Notes: generated from the letters alone by a model not told the origin. A stretch of DNA of 64,000 nt from Ruminococcus sp. (GCA_020861185.1 JAJBSV010000009.1:79077-143076); one strand, 5' to 3'; shown: positions 33,146 to 41,627, numbered from the stretch's first letter. Numbers and translations: made by a program.

Positions 33146-33162
33146 AGTTCTCGAAGAGATAA
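33146..33162. repeat. attR: 17-bp direct repeat of the rpsI 3' end
   Basis: Exact copy of 24206-24222 (AGTTCTCGAAGAGATAA). The sequence after it (terminator at 33181-33217) would directly follow rpsI in the empty site, which fits a normal rpsI terminator. Confidence 0.9.
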
Positions 33163-33180
33163 TTTGCAAATTTTCGCTTC

Positions 33181-33217
33181 AAAAATCCCGCAACCGGTTT
33201 TCGGATGCGGGATTTTG
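33181..33217. terminator. Terminator, original rpsI terminator in the empty site
   Basis: ATCCCGCA (33185-33192) pairs with TGCGGGAT (33206-33213), with A and T runs on the two sides. Serves the leftward HEPN gene now, and rpsI if the element excises. Confidence 0.75.
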
Positions 33218-33220
33218 TTA

Positions 33221-33636
33221 TCAATCACCTTCATTTGAAATGTTTAAAATTTCTTTTGCCCATTTCAAAATTTCATTTGCCATGAGAATAGCTTTTTCTG
33301 CATGCCTTTCTTCCAAAAAGAGTTCATTTGGATAGCGCACCGACACACCATAGGGTGTCAGAGTATCTGCATAGTCATAATATTTCTCATCAATTTCGAC
33401 TATATCCGCAAGCTGATTCAACAGGTAGGACAGGTCATGAACCTTTGGAGCTTCGCCGGAAGCTCCGACCGCAATTATAATTGCCTTTATTGCTTTCTCG
33501 ACACACTGCTGCAATGGTAACAGATAATTTCGCAGGGCTTCGGGTGGTAGGTTTTAAAAAGATGTTCAGCAACGCCGAAATCCATATCAGCCATATGAAG
33601 CCATCTTTTGCACTCATTCGGATTTTTAATCTCCAT
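33221..33636 (-). CDS. HEPN-domain protein (toxin of a HEPN/MNT pair), frameshifted
   Basis: The gene starts at ATG 33636 (AAGGGGATATTGCTGT upstream) as MEIKNPNECKRWLHMADMDF and reads to HLFKTYHPKPCEIICYHC, then loses frame. The next frame resumes as QQCVEKAIKAIIIAVG and ends at 33221. A single missing base near 33511-33515 joins them into a roughly 138-residue HEPN protein of the COG1895/2250 type, all-helical, with KVHDLSYLL in the second half. HEPN partners of MNT proteins are RNase-like toxins or substrates of AMPylation. I do not see a clear R-x4-6-H catalytic motif. Overlaps the MNT stop by 11 nt. Confidence 0.75.
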
Positions 33637-33940
33637 ACAGCAATATCCCCTTGTTATAAACTTCGTTTTCTACCGACGGGATGGTTTTGCGGGTGTTGAA
33701 GCTTGATTGACTGCCAACAATGATGTCGACGGGGCGACGTTTGATATGACGGATAGAGCGATAAGCTTGGGACGTAAGAGAAGCGAGGTCAGCTGAGTCA
33801 TCGTCCACTACTATATAGAAGTCGAAATCGCTGTCTTCGTTGAAATTGCCGACGGCATAAGAGCCGAACAGATAAATACTCACCGGGTTCAGCTGGTTCA
33901 CAAAGCTTCTTTTCAATTCTTCAATTTCCTGCAACGGCAT
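33626..33940 (-). CDS. MNT-family minimal nucleotidyltransferase (antitoxin)
   Basis: A 104-residue nucleotidyltransferase. YLFGSYAVGNFNEDSDFDFYIVV holds the GSx(10)DxD catalytic signature of the pol-beta fold. In the HepT/MntA module this protein neutralises the HEPN toxin by adding AMP to it. ATG 33940 with AAAGGCGGTGG upstream is used; a further start six codons earlier lacks support. It is the first gene of the pair, just outside the right end of the rpsI element. Confidence 0.83.
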   Translation of the reverse strand: MPLQEIEELKRSFVNQLNPVSIYLFGSYAVGNFNEDSDFDFYIVVDDDSADLASLTSQAYRSIRHIKRRPVDIIVGSQSSFNTRKTIPSVENEVYNKGILLYGD

Positions 33941-34086
33941 ACTGCCACCGCCTTTCAAAATGGATTTCTATATTTATTTTACACTATCATATGCGTGGAT
34001 GTCAAGCATGTAATTTTGGGTCTTGCAGTTCCCTCCGAAAAGTGCTATTATAAGACGTACAAAATTGAGATTCGGGAGACAATAAG

Positions 34087-34995
34087 ATGGCTAATATTAT
34101 TGCGGTTATATGGGATTTTGACAAGACGCTTGTGAGCGAGTATATGCAAACGCCGATTTTTGAAGACAATGGGGTTGACGGGAGCGAGTTCTGGAAGGAA
34201 GTCGATGCGTTCGCTGAGAATATCAAGAACACCGGCGTTCGGGTCAATGCGGACACATGCTACTTAAACTTTCTTATAAAGTATGCCCAGAGTGGGAAGT
34301 TCAAGGATTTATCGAACGCAAAGCTCAGAGAGTATGGACAGAGACTTCGCTTCTACAACGGTGTGCCGGAGATTTTCGACAACATCAAGAACGTCGTCGC
34401 AAAGGACCCGAAATATCAGGAGTACGGCATCAAGGTCGAGCACTACATCGTCAGCACCGGCACCGCCGAGACTATTCGGGGCTCGGTTGTGAACGACTAT
34501 GTTGAGGATATCTGGGGCTGTGAGCTTTTGGAGGCTCCGAATGCCGAGGGCAAGCCGGTTATAAGCGAGGTTATCTGTGCCCTCGATAACACCTCCAAGA
34601 CCCGGGCTCTCTTTGAGATTAACAAGGGTGTCGGGAAGCAGGATGGAGTCGAGGTCAACAGCACTCTCGCCGAAGAATACCGCAGGGTCAAGTTCAAGAA
34701 CATGATTTACATTGCCGACGGTCCGAGCGACATTCCGGCGTTCTCACTCGTCAACAAAAACGGCGGCTCAACCTTCGCAATCTATCCGAAGGGCAACATC
34801 ACTGCCTTCAATCAGGTCGAAAAGATGCGCCACGACGGTAGAATCAACATGTATGCCGAGGCAGACTATTCGGAAGGCACGACGGCTTATATGTGGATTT
34901 GCAACAAGGTTCGCGAGTACGCCGACAGAATCTATCTTGAAGAAAAGGAGCACATCGGCAAGCAGGTTTCCGCCGCGCCGAAGCATCTGGATTAA
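34087..34995 (+). CDS. HAD-superfamily hydrolase
   Basis: A 302-residue HAD phosphatase-like protein. Motif I is VIWDFDKTLVS (nucleophile Asp10, Asp12), motif II is HYIVSTGTAE, and the acidic motif IV is YIADGPSDIPAFS. The large insert between them is a cap domain. The substrate is unknown. ATG follows GGGAGAC. Monocistronic with a perfect terminator. Confidence 0.87.
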   Translation: MANIIAVIWDFDKTLVSEYMQTPIFEDNGVDGSEFWKEVDAFAENIKNTGVRVNADTCYLNFLIKYAQSGKFKDLSNAKLREYGQRLRFYNGVPEIFDNIKNVVAKDPKYQEYGIKVEHYIVSTGTAETIRGSVVNDYVEDIWGCELLEAPNAEGKPVISEVICALDNTSKTRALFEINKGVGKQDGVEVNSTLAEEYRRVKFKNMIYIADGPSDIPAFSLVNKNGGSTFAIYPKGNITAFNQVEKMRHDGRINMYAEADYSEGTTAYMWICNKVREYADRIYLEEKEHIGKQVSAAPKHLD

Positions 34996-34999
34996 AAAA

Positions 35000-35034
35000 A
35001 GCAATCCCGCAGAAAGAATCTGCGGGATTTTTTG
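35000..35034. terminator. Bidirectional terminator
   Basis: AATCCCGCAG (35003-35012) pairs with CTGCGGGATT (35020-35029), with A7 before and T6 after, between the convergent HAD and alcohol dehydrogenase genes. Confidence 0.85.
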
Positions 35035-35051
35035 TGCTTGTCCTATTTAAA

Positions 35052-36269
35052 TCAGAAGTCAACTTCGGTGTCGTAGTAGCAGCACTTGAGGAGCTTCTCC
35101 ATCTCTTCCTGAGTAGGAATACGAGGATTGGAACCGGTGCAAGCGTCGCCGATAGCGTTCTTAGCGATCTCAGGGAGTCTCTCAAGGAATACTTCCTCGG
35201 GAACGAAGCCCTGCTCGCAAGGATAGCTGTCAGCACCATAGTTCTTGATGCAGTGAGGAATGTTGAGCTCGTCGTTCATGCCACGGAGGTAGTCGATGAG
35301 GAGCTTGACCTTCTCGTCGTCATTCGAGCCACCGAGACCCATGTAATCAACGATTACGCCATAGCGCTTCTTGGCGGTAGGATCCTTTGCGTTGTAAGTG
35401 ATGACCTTGGGAAGGTACATAGCGTTTGCGGCACCATGGATGATGTGAGCGCCATAGTCAGCAAATGCGGCTCCAGTCTTGTGAGCCATCGAATGTACGA
35501 TACCGAGAAGAGCATTGGAGAACGCCATACCAGCGAGGCACTGAGCGTTGTGCATCTTGGCACGAGCGTCCATGTCGCCGTTGTAGGAAGGAATGAGTTC
35601 CTTCATAATCATCTCGATTGCATGGATAGCAAGCGGGTCGGTGTAGTCGCAGTTAGCGGTGGAAACATAAGCCTCGATAGCGTGAGTCATAGCGTCCATA
35701 CCGGTGTGAGCCACAAGCTTCTTGGGCATAGTCTCAGCGAGGTCGGGGTCTACGATTGCGACATCGGGAGTGATTTCGAAGTCAGCGATAGGATACTTGA
35801 TACCCTTGTCATAGTCTGTGATGATGGAGAATGCAGTGACTTCGGTTGCGGTACCGGAAGTGGAAGGAATAGCACAGAAGTGAGCCTTCTTGCGGAGCTC
35901 GGGAATACCGAAGACCTTGCACATATCCTCGAAGGTGCACTCGGGATACTCATACTTGATCCACATTGCCTTTGCCGCGTCGATAGGCGAACCGCCGCCC
36001 ATTGCAACAATCCAGTCGGGCTCGAAGTCGAGCATAACCTGTGCGCCGTTCATAACGGTGGTGACGGAAGGATCCGGCTCAACGCCTTCAAGAATCTTGA
36101 CTTCCATTCCTGCTTCCTTGAGGTAATCCTCAGCTCTCTGCAAGAATCCGTTACGTTTCATTGCGCCGCCGCCGACAACAATGATTGCCTTTTTGCCCTT
36201 GAGGGTCTTAAGGGTCTCAAGGGAGCCTTTTCCGTGATACAAATCACGGGGTAAAGTAAATCTTGCCAT
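35052..36269 (-). CDS. Iron-containing alcohol dehydrogenase
   Basis: A 405-residue group III alcohol dehydrogenase using NAD(P)H, probably making ethanol or butanol from the aldehyde during fermentation. VAMGGGSPIDAAKA is the coenzyme loop; IPSTSGTATEVT follows; metal ligands fall in AHTGMDAMTHAIEAYVS and GIVHSMAHKTGAAF...GAHIIHGAANA. ATG 36269 has a purine-rich AAAGGAGG-poor but acceptable leader (ACATGGAGGTCATATATA, GGAGG 9 nt upstream). A minus-strand promoter TTTACA-18-TAGAAT is visible at 36343-36372. Confidence 0.93.
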   Translation of the reverse strand: MARFTLPRDLYHGKGSLETLKTLKGKKAIIVVGGGAMKRNGFLQRAEDYLKEAGMEVKILEGVEPDPSVTTVMNGAQVMLDFEPDWIVAMGGGSPIDAAKAMWIKYEYPECTFEDMCKVFGIPELRKKAHFCAIPSTSGTATEVTAFSIITDYDKGIKYPIADFEITPDVAIVDPDLAETMPKKLVAHTGMDAMTHAIEAYVSTANCDYTDPLAIHAIEMIMKELIPSYNGDMDARAKMHNAQCLAGMAFSNALLGIVHSMAHKTGAAFADYGAHIIHGAANAMYLPKVITYNAKDPTAKKRYGVIVDYMGLGGSNDDEKVKLLIDYLRGMNDELNIPHCIKNYGADSYPCEQGFVPEEVFLERLPEIAKNAIGDACTGSNPRIPTQEEMEKLLKCCYYDTEVDF

Positions 36270-36409
36270 TATATATGACCTCCATGTAATATTGTAATTA
36301 AGCTCTCAGACTCAATAGGGATGAGCCTTTTGAACCATGCTTATTCTACCATAGAGGTACACTTCTTGTAAATAGAAATATGATATAATTCAATGGGACT
36401 ATAGGCAAG

Positions 36410-36446
36410 AAAATAACATATCCCCACCAATTCAGTAGGGATATGC
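36410..36446 (-). terminator. Terminator of the dpaAB operon
   Basis: On the minus strand CATATCCC pairs with GGGATATG around a 13-nt loop, followed by TTATTTTCTT, just after the dpaB stop. Confidence 0.65.
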
Positions 36447-36447
36447 G

Positions 36448-37038
36448 TCACCTGTCGATTCTGTTCTCTATCATCGGCTGTATCTGGATTTCCGAGAGCG
36501 CGAGCTCGATTGTGCGTTGCATTTTTGAAAAGTCGGCGACCATCGAAAACGGTTTCATGATATAGTCGTCCTGACGATACGGGACGAAGTAGTAATGCTT
36601 CATACTTTCGAGTATCCCGATATTTTTTGCGGCGTTTGAGAGGGCGTCGTTTGTCGAAACGGCTATCACAACCGGTCTCTGATTCCTGAGATGGCTCTTC
36701 ACCGCCATGGTGACCGGCGTGTCGTTCACACCTGATGCCAATTTTGCAACAGTGTTCGAAGTGCAGGGGCAGACGGCTATCAGGTCAAACATCCTCTTCG
36801 GTCCTATCGGCTCAGCCGCCTCTATCGTGTGAATGATTTTTTTGCCGGTGATGCTTTCTATTTTCGCCCTGTTCTCCTCGGCACTGCCAAACCTCGTCGA
36901 GAGATTATAGGCATTGAAGGACATTATCGGCGTGAGGTCATAGCCGGCGTCAACAAGCCTCTCGGCTGTCTCAAACGCAGATTTGAAAGTGCAGAAGGAG
37001 CCGGTCATGGCAAAGCCGATTCGGGGTTTATCAGTCAT
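36448..37038 (-). CDS. dpaB: Dipicolinate synthase subunit B
   Basis: A 196-residue flavoprotein-fold protein (SpoVFB). RIGFAMTGSFCTFKSAF and DLIAVCPCTSNTVAKLASG.NDTPVTMAVK are diagnostic. With DpaA it oxidises dihydrodipicolinate to dipicolinic acid in the mother cell, which loads the spore core with calcium dipicolinate. Its ATG overlaps the dpaA stop by 4 nt. Many Clostridium species lack dpaAB and use EtfA, so its presence is informative about lineage. Confidence 0.94.
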   Translation of the reverse strand: MTDKPRIGFAMTGSFCTFKSAFETAERLVDAGYDLTPIMSFNAYNLSTRFGSAEENRAKIESITGKKIIHTIEAAEPIGPKRMFDLIAVCPCTSNTVAKLASGVNDTPVTMAVKSHLRNQRPVVIAVSTNDALSNAAKNIGILESMKHYYFVPYRQDDYIMKPFSMVADFSKMQRTIELALSEIQIQPMIENRIDR

Positions 37039-37844
37039 GAGCCGTCGCCTTCTTTCAGGTGTCTTAAAACAGACTCGGCGAGCGCTCTTCCGGCTTCCTC
37101 GGGGGTATACTTCCCGGGGACGCCCGAAGCCAAAATCGCGGGGATTCCCATCTCCCGGGCTTTGTCGAAGTCGATTCCGTAGGGCTTGGAGGCTAACTCA
37201 AGTATAAAGCTCCCCTTCTTCATGTGCATTAGCTCTTTCTCGCTAAAAATTCTTGCCGGAATTGTGTTCACAATCACATCGGCTTCGGCTATTGCTTTGG
37301 GGTCGATAAAGTCGGTTGGGTGCTCTTTGCTCCTTGCCACAATCGTAACGCCTGCTCCCATATTTCCGAAAAGCTCGGCACAAGCCTTCGCCACTCTCCC
37401 CTTCCCCAAAATAAGAATCTGCGAACCGCTGACCCCGCTCGGGGCGTTCTTTGTGATAATCTGGGAGGCGCCCTCAGCGGTGAGCCTTGCATTTGCAAGA
37501 GTCAGGGCTTCGTCAGAAAACCAGTTGTGGGCGGCGATTTTTCTCGCTTTGAGAGAATTTACAGTCTCATCATCCATCTTTCCCGCAAAGACTGCGCCGC
37601 CGTCTTTAACGCATTTCAGGGCATCGGATAAGTAAACTTCCCCGCCGGTTGCATCCACAGAACCGACAACAGTCTCTCCCTGCACCGGCTTATACGGCAA
37701 AAGGAGAACGTCGCACTGCGGGATTTCTCCCGAAAAAGCATCAGTCCCGAGAGCCGCATGCCGAACGCTCATCCCCGGCTCAAGCGCCAGCCGCCCGGCA
37801 CAATATATCTGGCGGGCATCCCCGCCTATAATCAAAATGTTCAA
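37035..37844 (-). CDS. dpaA: Dipicolinate synthase subunit A
   Basis: A 269-residue SpoVFA, slightly shorter than the B. subtilis protein (297). N-terminal domain starts NILIIGGDARQIYCAGRLA; the NAD(P)-binding ILILGKGRVAKACAELFGNMGA is near residue 143; the C-terminal SFILELASKPYGIDF is the family signature. First gene of the pair; expected under sigma-K control, which I cannot verify from promoter sequence. Confidence 0.94.
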   Translation of the reverse strand: MNILIIGGDARQIYCAGRLALEPGMSVRHAALGTDAFSGEIPQCDVLLLPYKPVQGETVVGSVDATGGEVYLSDALKCVKDGGAVFAGKMDDETVNSLKARKIAAHNWFSDEALTLANARLTAEGASQIITKNAPSGVSGSQILILGKGRVAKACAELFGNMGAGVTIVARSKEHPTDFIDPKAIAEADVIVNTIPARIFSEKELMHMKKGSFILELASKPYGIDFDKAREMGIPAILASGVPGKYTPEEAGRALAESVLRHLKEGDGS

Positions 37845-37922
37845 TCTAAAACAGTCCTTTCGTACTTGATTGGTACCTGTTGCAGTATATGAAGATTTTG
37901 GGAAGGGGGTGAATATCGGTTA

Positions 37923-37951
37923 TTGCTTTTGTTTTCAGAGTATGGTATACT
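37923..37951 (+). promoter_or_regulatory. Promoter of the YjbR-like gene
   Basis: TTGCTT at 37923-37928 and TATACT at 37946-37951, 17-bp spacer. It differs at only 2 of 29 positions from the promoter at 39378-39406. Confidence 0.6.
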
Positions 37952-37987
37952 TATCGCACAAATCATAATTAAAGGGGGAAAACGCTC

Positions 37988-38650
37988 ATGTTTGAAGAAA
38001 TATTCCGGCGCAAAAAAGCAGTTTCCGAAAAGCTTTCAGATTACGGCTTTGAGGAAAACTGCGGCAACTATCTCTATTACACGGGAATTATGAACGGCGA
38101 ATTCTCGCTTTGCGTGACTGTTGACAAAAACGGGCATGTGGAGACCGATTTGACTGAGACAGACAGCGGTGAAGAGTTTACTCTCTACAAAACCAACGCG
38201 GCGAGTTCATACATAGGAGACGTCAGGAACGCCATTTCGGATGTACTTGCGGATATTTCCGCAAAGTGCTATCAACCCTCTGTTTTCAAAAATCCTCAGA
38301 CTCTCAGACTCATTGAGCATGTCTCGGAAACATACGGCGATGAGCTTGAATTTCTTTGGGAGAAGTTTCCCGACAACGCCGTCTGGCGGAGAAAGGACAC
38401 TGGGAAATGGTACGGGGCTGTTCTTACAGTCGCCAAAAACAAGCTCGTTGGTTCCTCGAGCTATATCGCAGAGATAGTAGACCTCCGGGTTCAGCCGGAA
38501 AAACTGAGCGAGCTTCTCGACAAAGAGCACTACTATCCCGGCTGGCACATGAACAAGAAAAGCTGGTACACAGTAATATTAGATGAAAGTGTCAGTGATG
38601 AGGAACTGGCTGCACGGATACAAGACAGCTACGAGCTTGCTGTTAAGTAA
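37988..38650 (+). CDS. MmcQ/YjbR-family protein with an N-terminal extension
   Basis: A 220-residue protein. The C-terminal half (about 105-215) is a YjbR/MmcQ domain (LWEKFPDNAVWRRKDTGKWYGAVL, ending YHYPGWHMNKKSWYTVIL-like), a fold of unknown function sometimes described as DNA-binding; the N-terminal half is a beta domain often fused to it. ATG follows AAAGGGGGAAAAC. Confidence 0.8.
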   Translation: MFEEIFRRKKAVSEKLSDYGFEENCGNYLYYTGIMNGEFSLCVTVDKNGHVETDLTETDSGEEFTLYKTNAASSYIGDVRNAISDVLADISAKCYQPSVFKNPQTLRLIEHVSETYGDELEFLWEKFPDNAVWRRKDTGKWYGAVLTVAKNKLVGSSSYIAEIVDLRVQPEKLSELLDKEHYYPGWHMNKKSWYTVILDESVSDEELAARIQDSYELAVK

Positions 38651-38702
38651 TACAGAACGACGCATCAACGATAAATTGAAATATGCTATAGGAGACATGA
38701 TT

Positions 38703-39311
38703 ATGGATAATGTAGAACGAAAAAAGCAAGGGCTTCCTTATTGTTATGACGATCCGGCTTTGTTAGGAGATCAGCATATTTATCAGAATAAAATGTGTGA
38801 GTATAATCTGACTTTACCAACAGAAACAGAGAAACGACAGAATCTTTTAAAAGAAGTTTTTGCGGAGATAGGTGATGGTTGTACGGTTGAGACGCCATTG
38901 AATGCAAACTGGGGATGTAAACATGTTCATCTCGGAAGGGGTGTCTATCTTAATTCTAATGTGACGTTTGTTGATGATGAGCATATTTTTATTGGGGATA
39001 ACAGCCTGATTGCTCCGAATGTTGTATTCAGCACATCAGGACACCCAATACTGCCCATTTTGAGGGAACATCACTATGTTTATAATCTGCCGATTCATGT
39101 TGGAAAAAATGTGTGGATTGGTTCCGGGGCTCAAATCATGCCTGGAATTACAATAGGCGATAATTCTGTAATCGGAGCCGGTAGTGTAGTTACAAGCGAT
39201 ATTCCTGCGAATGTGGTAGCTTATGGTGTCCCATGTAAAGTGATTCGTGAGATTGGAGATAAAGACAAGGAATTTTACTATAAGAACAGAAAGCTGGATG
39301 TGTGGGAGTAG
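38703..39311 (+). CDS. Sugar O-acetyltransferase (maltose/galactoside type)
   Basis: A 202-residue left-handed beta-helix acetyltransferase (LacA/Maa family). Hexapeptide repeats run from about residue 70 (NSNVTFVDDEHIFIGDNSLI) to IGAGSVVTSDIPANVVAYGVP; the catalytic His is in FSTSGHPI. It acetylates sugars such as maltose or galactosides with acetyl-CoA. I prefer ATG 38703 (8 nt from AGGAGA) over ATG 38697. It is A+T-richer than its neighbours, suggesting recent acquisition. Confidence 0.9.
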   Translation: MDNVERKKQGLPYCYDDPALLGDQHIYQNKMCEYNLTLPTETEKRQNLLKEVFAEIGDGCTVETPLNANWGCKHVHLGRGVYLNSNVTFVDDEHIFIGDNSLIAPNVVFSTSGHPILPILREHHYVYNLPIHVGKNVWIGSGAQIMPGITIGDNSVIGAGSVVTSDIPANVVAYGVPCKVIREIGDKDKEFYYKNRKLDVWE

Positions 39312-39377
39312 TTCAACTTCCAGTTTATCGACCTGAACTTAACACAATAATAGCTAATAGCGGCTTATGGGTCGCTC

Positions 39378-39406
39378 TTGCTTTTGTTTTGGGAGTATGG
39401 TATACT
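39378..39406 (+). promoter_or_regulatory. Promoter upstream of a GNAT gene
   Basis: TTGCTT at 39378-39383 and TATACT at 39401-39406, 17-bp spacer; near copy of the promoter at 37923-37951. It directly follows a half copy of the GTCGCTCTT terminator motif. Confidence 0.55.
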
Positions 39407-39434
39407 GAGTCAAAACAAGTTTGGATGTGATTGG

Positions 39435-39500
39435 ATGGAACTTGTAAAGCCAGAAATCAGGGATTTGAGTGAGAATACAGGACAGATGAGTTTGTTATGA
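39435..39500 (+). pseudogene. 21-codon ORF, possible remnant of a GNAT gene
   Basis: The ORF MELVKPEIRDLSENTGQMSLL sits between the promoter at 39378 and the GTG of the GNAT gene at 39531. Its first ten residues look like the opening of GNAT acetyltransferases. There is no good ribosome binding site. It could be a decayed copy or a leader peptide. Confidence 0.3.
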
Positions 39501-39530
39501 TGGGGAGAGAATTATAAGGGGCGATAATCG

Positions 39531-40340
39531 GTGATAAAACAAGTTTTCGATTTGGATGAGTATCTCGGATTTTGCGAATCTTTCAAGAAGGATTCGGAGT
39601 ACTCCGACCCACATTTCACCTATTCGCCGGATACTTTGTACTCAGCTTTCAGCCGAAGCGACCGCAGTGTTTACGCTGTTTTCGATGAAGGCAAGATTAT
39701 TGGGCTGTTTGTCTTGCTCATTCTCCCCGAAGACAGCTATGCCGAGATGCTGATTGGATTCTCGAAAGAAGAAAAAGCCTATAGTGAATTGATTGAGATG
39801 ATGAAAGAGAAATATGCCGGGTTTACAATGGATTTTGTTTTTAATCCGGCAAATCGGGCAATCAGAGAAGTTCTTGGGGAGAATGGCGCCTTGTTCTATC
39901 CCGAGCAGGTCAGAATGGTGGCAAAAGCTCCGTCGCCCTATCAGCCAAGGCACAGAGTGGAATTGCTCTCGGAGAAGTACGAAGGGCAGTATCGCGCAAT
40001 GCACACTGTGGACACATACTGGACAGCAGAAAGAGTGCTATCCGCCAAGGACAGGTTTCGGGTTTATGTTGCACTTTCGGGCGACGAGGTTGTCGGGTAT
40101 CTCGATGTGACATATTGCTTCCCGAAAAATGAGCCATATGATTTTAAGGTGAAAGAGTCTCACGAAAACGAGATGATTGAGGCGGATTTGCTGTCTTATG
40201 CTCTCAAACAGAATCAACCAAACAAGATGATGTACCTCGTGGATGCCGACAATGAAGCAGAAATTGCGATTCTGGAAGCTGTGGGATTTAAACGGATTGA
40301 AGGGCAGAATAGCGTAACGGGGACGATTGGGTGTCTTTGA
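39531..40340 (+). CDS. GNAT-family N-acetyltransferase (two tandem domains)
   Basis: A 269-residue protein with two GNAT-like halves: the first (about 1-130) lacks a clear acetyl-CoA loop; the second (about 140-269) includes YVALSGDEVVGYLDVTYCF and the C-terminal VDADNEAEIAILEAVGFKRIEG. Substrate unknown. Start is GTG 39531, after AAGGGGCGATAATCG. Confidence 0.8.
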   Translation: MIKQVFDLDEYLGFCESFKKDSEYSDPHFTYSPDTLYSAFSRSDRSVYAVFDEGKIIGLFVLLILPEDSYAEMLIGFSKEEKAYSELIEMMKEKYAGFTMDFVFNPANRAIREVLGENGALFYPEQVRMVAKAPSPYQPRHRVELLSEKYEGQYRAMHTVDTYWTAERVLSAKDRFRVYVALSGDEVVGYLDVTYCFPKNEPYDFKVKESHENEMIEADLLSYALKQNQPNKMMYLVDADNEAEIAILEAVGFKRIEGQNSVTGTIGCL

Positions 40341-40399
40341 GCTTTACCGAAGTCTCTTCCCCAAAAAATCGCAAAAACTGAAAAGGATTCGTAAAAACT

Positions 40400-41065
40400 A
40401 TGATTAACATTTTACTTGAAGGCTACGACATTGCCGTGCCGTGGCTGTATAATGAATTGAAAGCATATATCAAGCCGAACCACAAGGTTACGGTTATCGC
40501 TCTTGCCTACCGGGATAACCGTGTGAAGAGCCCGGAGGATTGGAATGCTCTCTACGGCAAGGACAACGGTAAATATTACAACGGTATCGTTGGTGGCTTG
40601 ACTGCATACGGTATTTCCGAGGATAACATTGATTTCTTAAACTATTTTGCCGACAGTAAAGAGACGGCAAAACAAAAAATCAAAAATGCCGATATTCTGT
40701 ACTTCCTCGGCGGTTTGCCGGACAGAATGTTTGAGCGAATCAAGGAACTTGATTTATATGATACGATTGTGAACCATAAAGACATCATTATGGGATATAG
40801 TGCCGGAGCTCTGATTCAGCTTTCGGAGTATCACCTTTCTCCCGATGATGATTACCCCGAATTTTCCTACTATGAGGGTCTTGGCTATCTCGATGACTTT
40901 TATCTGGAAGTCCACTATGAAGGCACAGATATACAGGATGCTTCTATCCGTAGAGTAATAAAAGAGCGTGGCAAGACAGTTTATGCTACACATCTAGGTA
41001 AGGGAGCGATTGTAGTTGATAACAGGAATATAAAGGTGATTGGGGATGTTGAGATATACAATTAA
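40400..41065 (+). CDS. Peptidase S51-like (PepE/cyanophycinase) protein
   Basis: A 221-residue class I glutamine-amidotransferase-fold protein. ADILYFLGGLPDRMFERI and the nucleophile elbow IMGYSAGALIQL (catalytic Ser) match family S51; the later EVHYEGTD and THLGKGAIVVD fit too. Family members cleave N-terminal Asp dipeptides or cyanophycin-like substrates. The start is ATG 40400 with AAAAGGATTCG upstream. Confidence 0.85.
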   Translation: MINILLEGYDIAVPWLYNELKAYIKPNHKVTVIALAYRDNRVKSPEDWNALYGKDNGKYYNGIVGGLTAYGISEDNIDFLNYFADSKETAKQKIKNADILYFLGGLPDRMFERIKELDLYDTIVNHKDIIMGYSAGALIQLSEYHLSPDDDYPEFSYYEGLGYLDDFYLEVHYEGTDIQDASIRRVIKERGKTVYATHLGKGAIVVDNRNIKVIGDVEIYN

Positions 41066-41159
41066 AATCCCATTTGCAACCAACGGTTGCGGAACTGCTT
41101 ATCAGGATGTATAGAGTTCTACCCACTTTGATGGTATGCTTAGGGTGAAAGGAGGAAAT

Positions 41160-41627
41160 ATGGCTTTATCGGAAAAACTATATACGCTTCGTAAAAAGAG
41201 CGGTCTTTCACAGGAGCAACTTGCAGAGGAGCTCAATGTGTCACGGCAGGCGATTTCAAAATGGGAGTCAGGCAACTCAATCCCCGAAAGCGATAAGCTC
41301 GTCGCCATCAGCAATTACTTCAATGTTTCGCTGGATTATTTGTTGAAAGACGATGAATCGTCTGGAGCCGCTTCGCCAACAGACGAAAAAGTAACCTCTC
41401 CGACGGCAAACCGTACTCAATGGATTCTGGGAATTGTCGCCTGCATAGGCGGGGTTGTCTGCCTGATTGTGTGGGGGTTGTTGTCGATACTCAGCCCGAC
41501 TGCATCGAACCGGATTGGCGAATCGTCAACGATTGCCATAGACGGGAATGGGGCTTTCCTGATTGCTTGTATAGTCGCCATTGTTGTCGGCGAAATACTG
41601 ATCCTGAAGGGCTCGAAGCGGAAATGA
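41160..41627 (+). CDS. XRE-family regulator with C-terminal membrane helices
   Basis: A 155-residue protein: HTH ([29 protein letters not shown], residues 10-38), a linker of about 40 residues and two membrane helices (about 86-110 and 125-147). ATG 41160 follows AAAGGAGG. The next small membrane protein gene starts 14 nt after its stop; the pair is a common clostridial module of unknown input. Confidence 0.87.
   Translation: MALSEKLYTLRKKSGLSQEQLAEELNVSRQAISKWESGNSIPESDKLVAISNYFNVSLDYLLKDDESSGAASPTDEKVTSPTANRTQWILGIVACIGGVVCLIVWGLLSILSPTASNRIGESSTIAIDGNGAFLIACIVAIVVGEILILKGSKRK

Larger units (their letters stand above)
24206..33162. mobile_element. 8.96-kb integrative element in rpsI, phage-satellite-like
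   Basis: Bounded by the 17-bp repeats at 24206-24222 and 33146-33162. The left, leftward arm encodes a ribbon-helix-helix protein, a tyrosine integrase, two small proteins, a RepA-like ATPase, a small XRE protein and an unknown protein. The right, rightward arm encodes an XRE repressor, a terminase small subunit, a sigma-70 factor and three unknown proteins. There are no capsid, tail, lysis or conjugation genes. Int + divergent regulators + replication protein + small terminase is the plan of phage-inducible chromosomal islands. It is visibly richer in A+T than the flanking chromosome. rpsI is a known integration hotspot for ICEs/IMEs in streptococci. Confidence 0.83.

Noticed and set aside
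32994-33224. 76-codon leftward open frame across attR
   Set aside because: It spans the att site and a terminator, has no ribosome binding site and no family resemblance.
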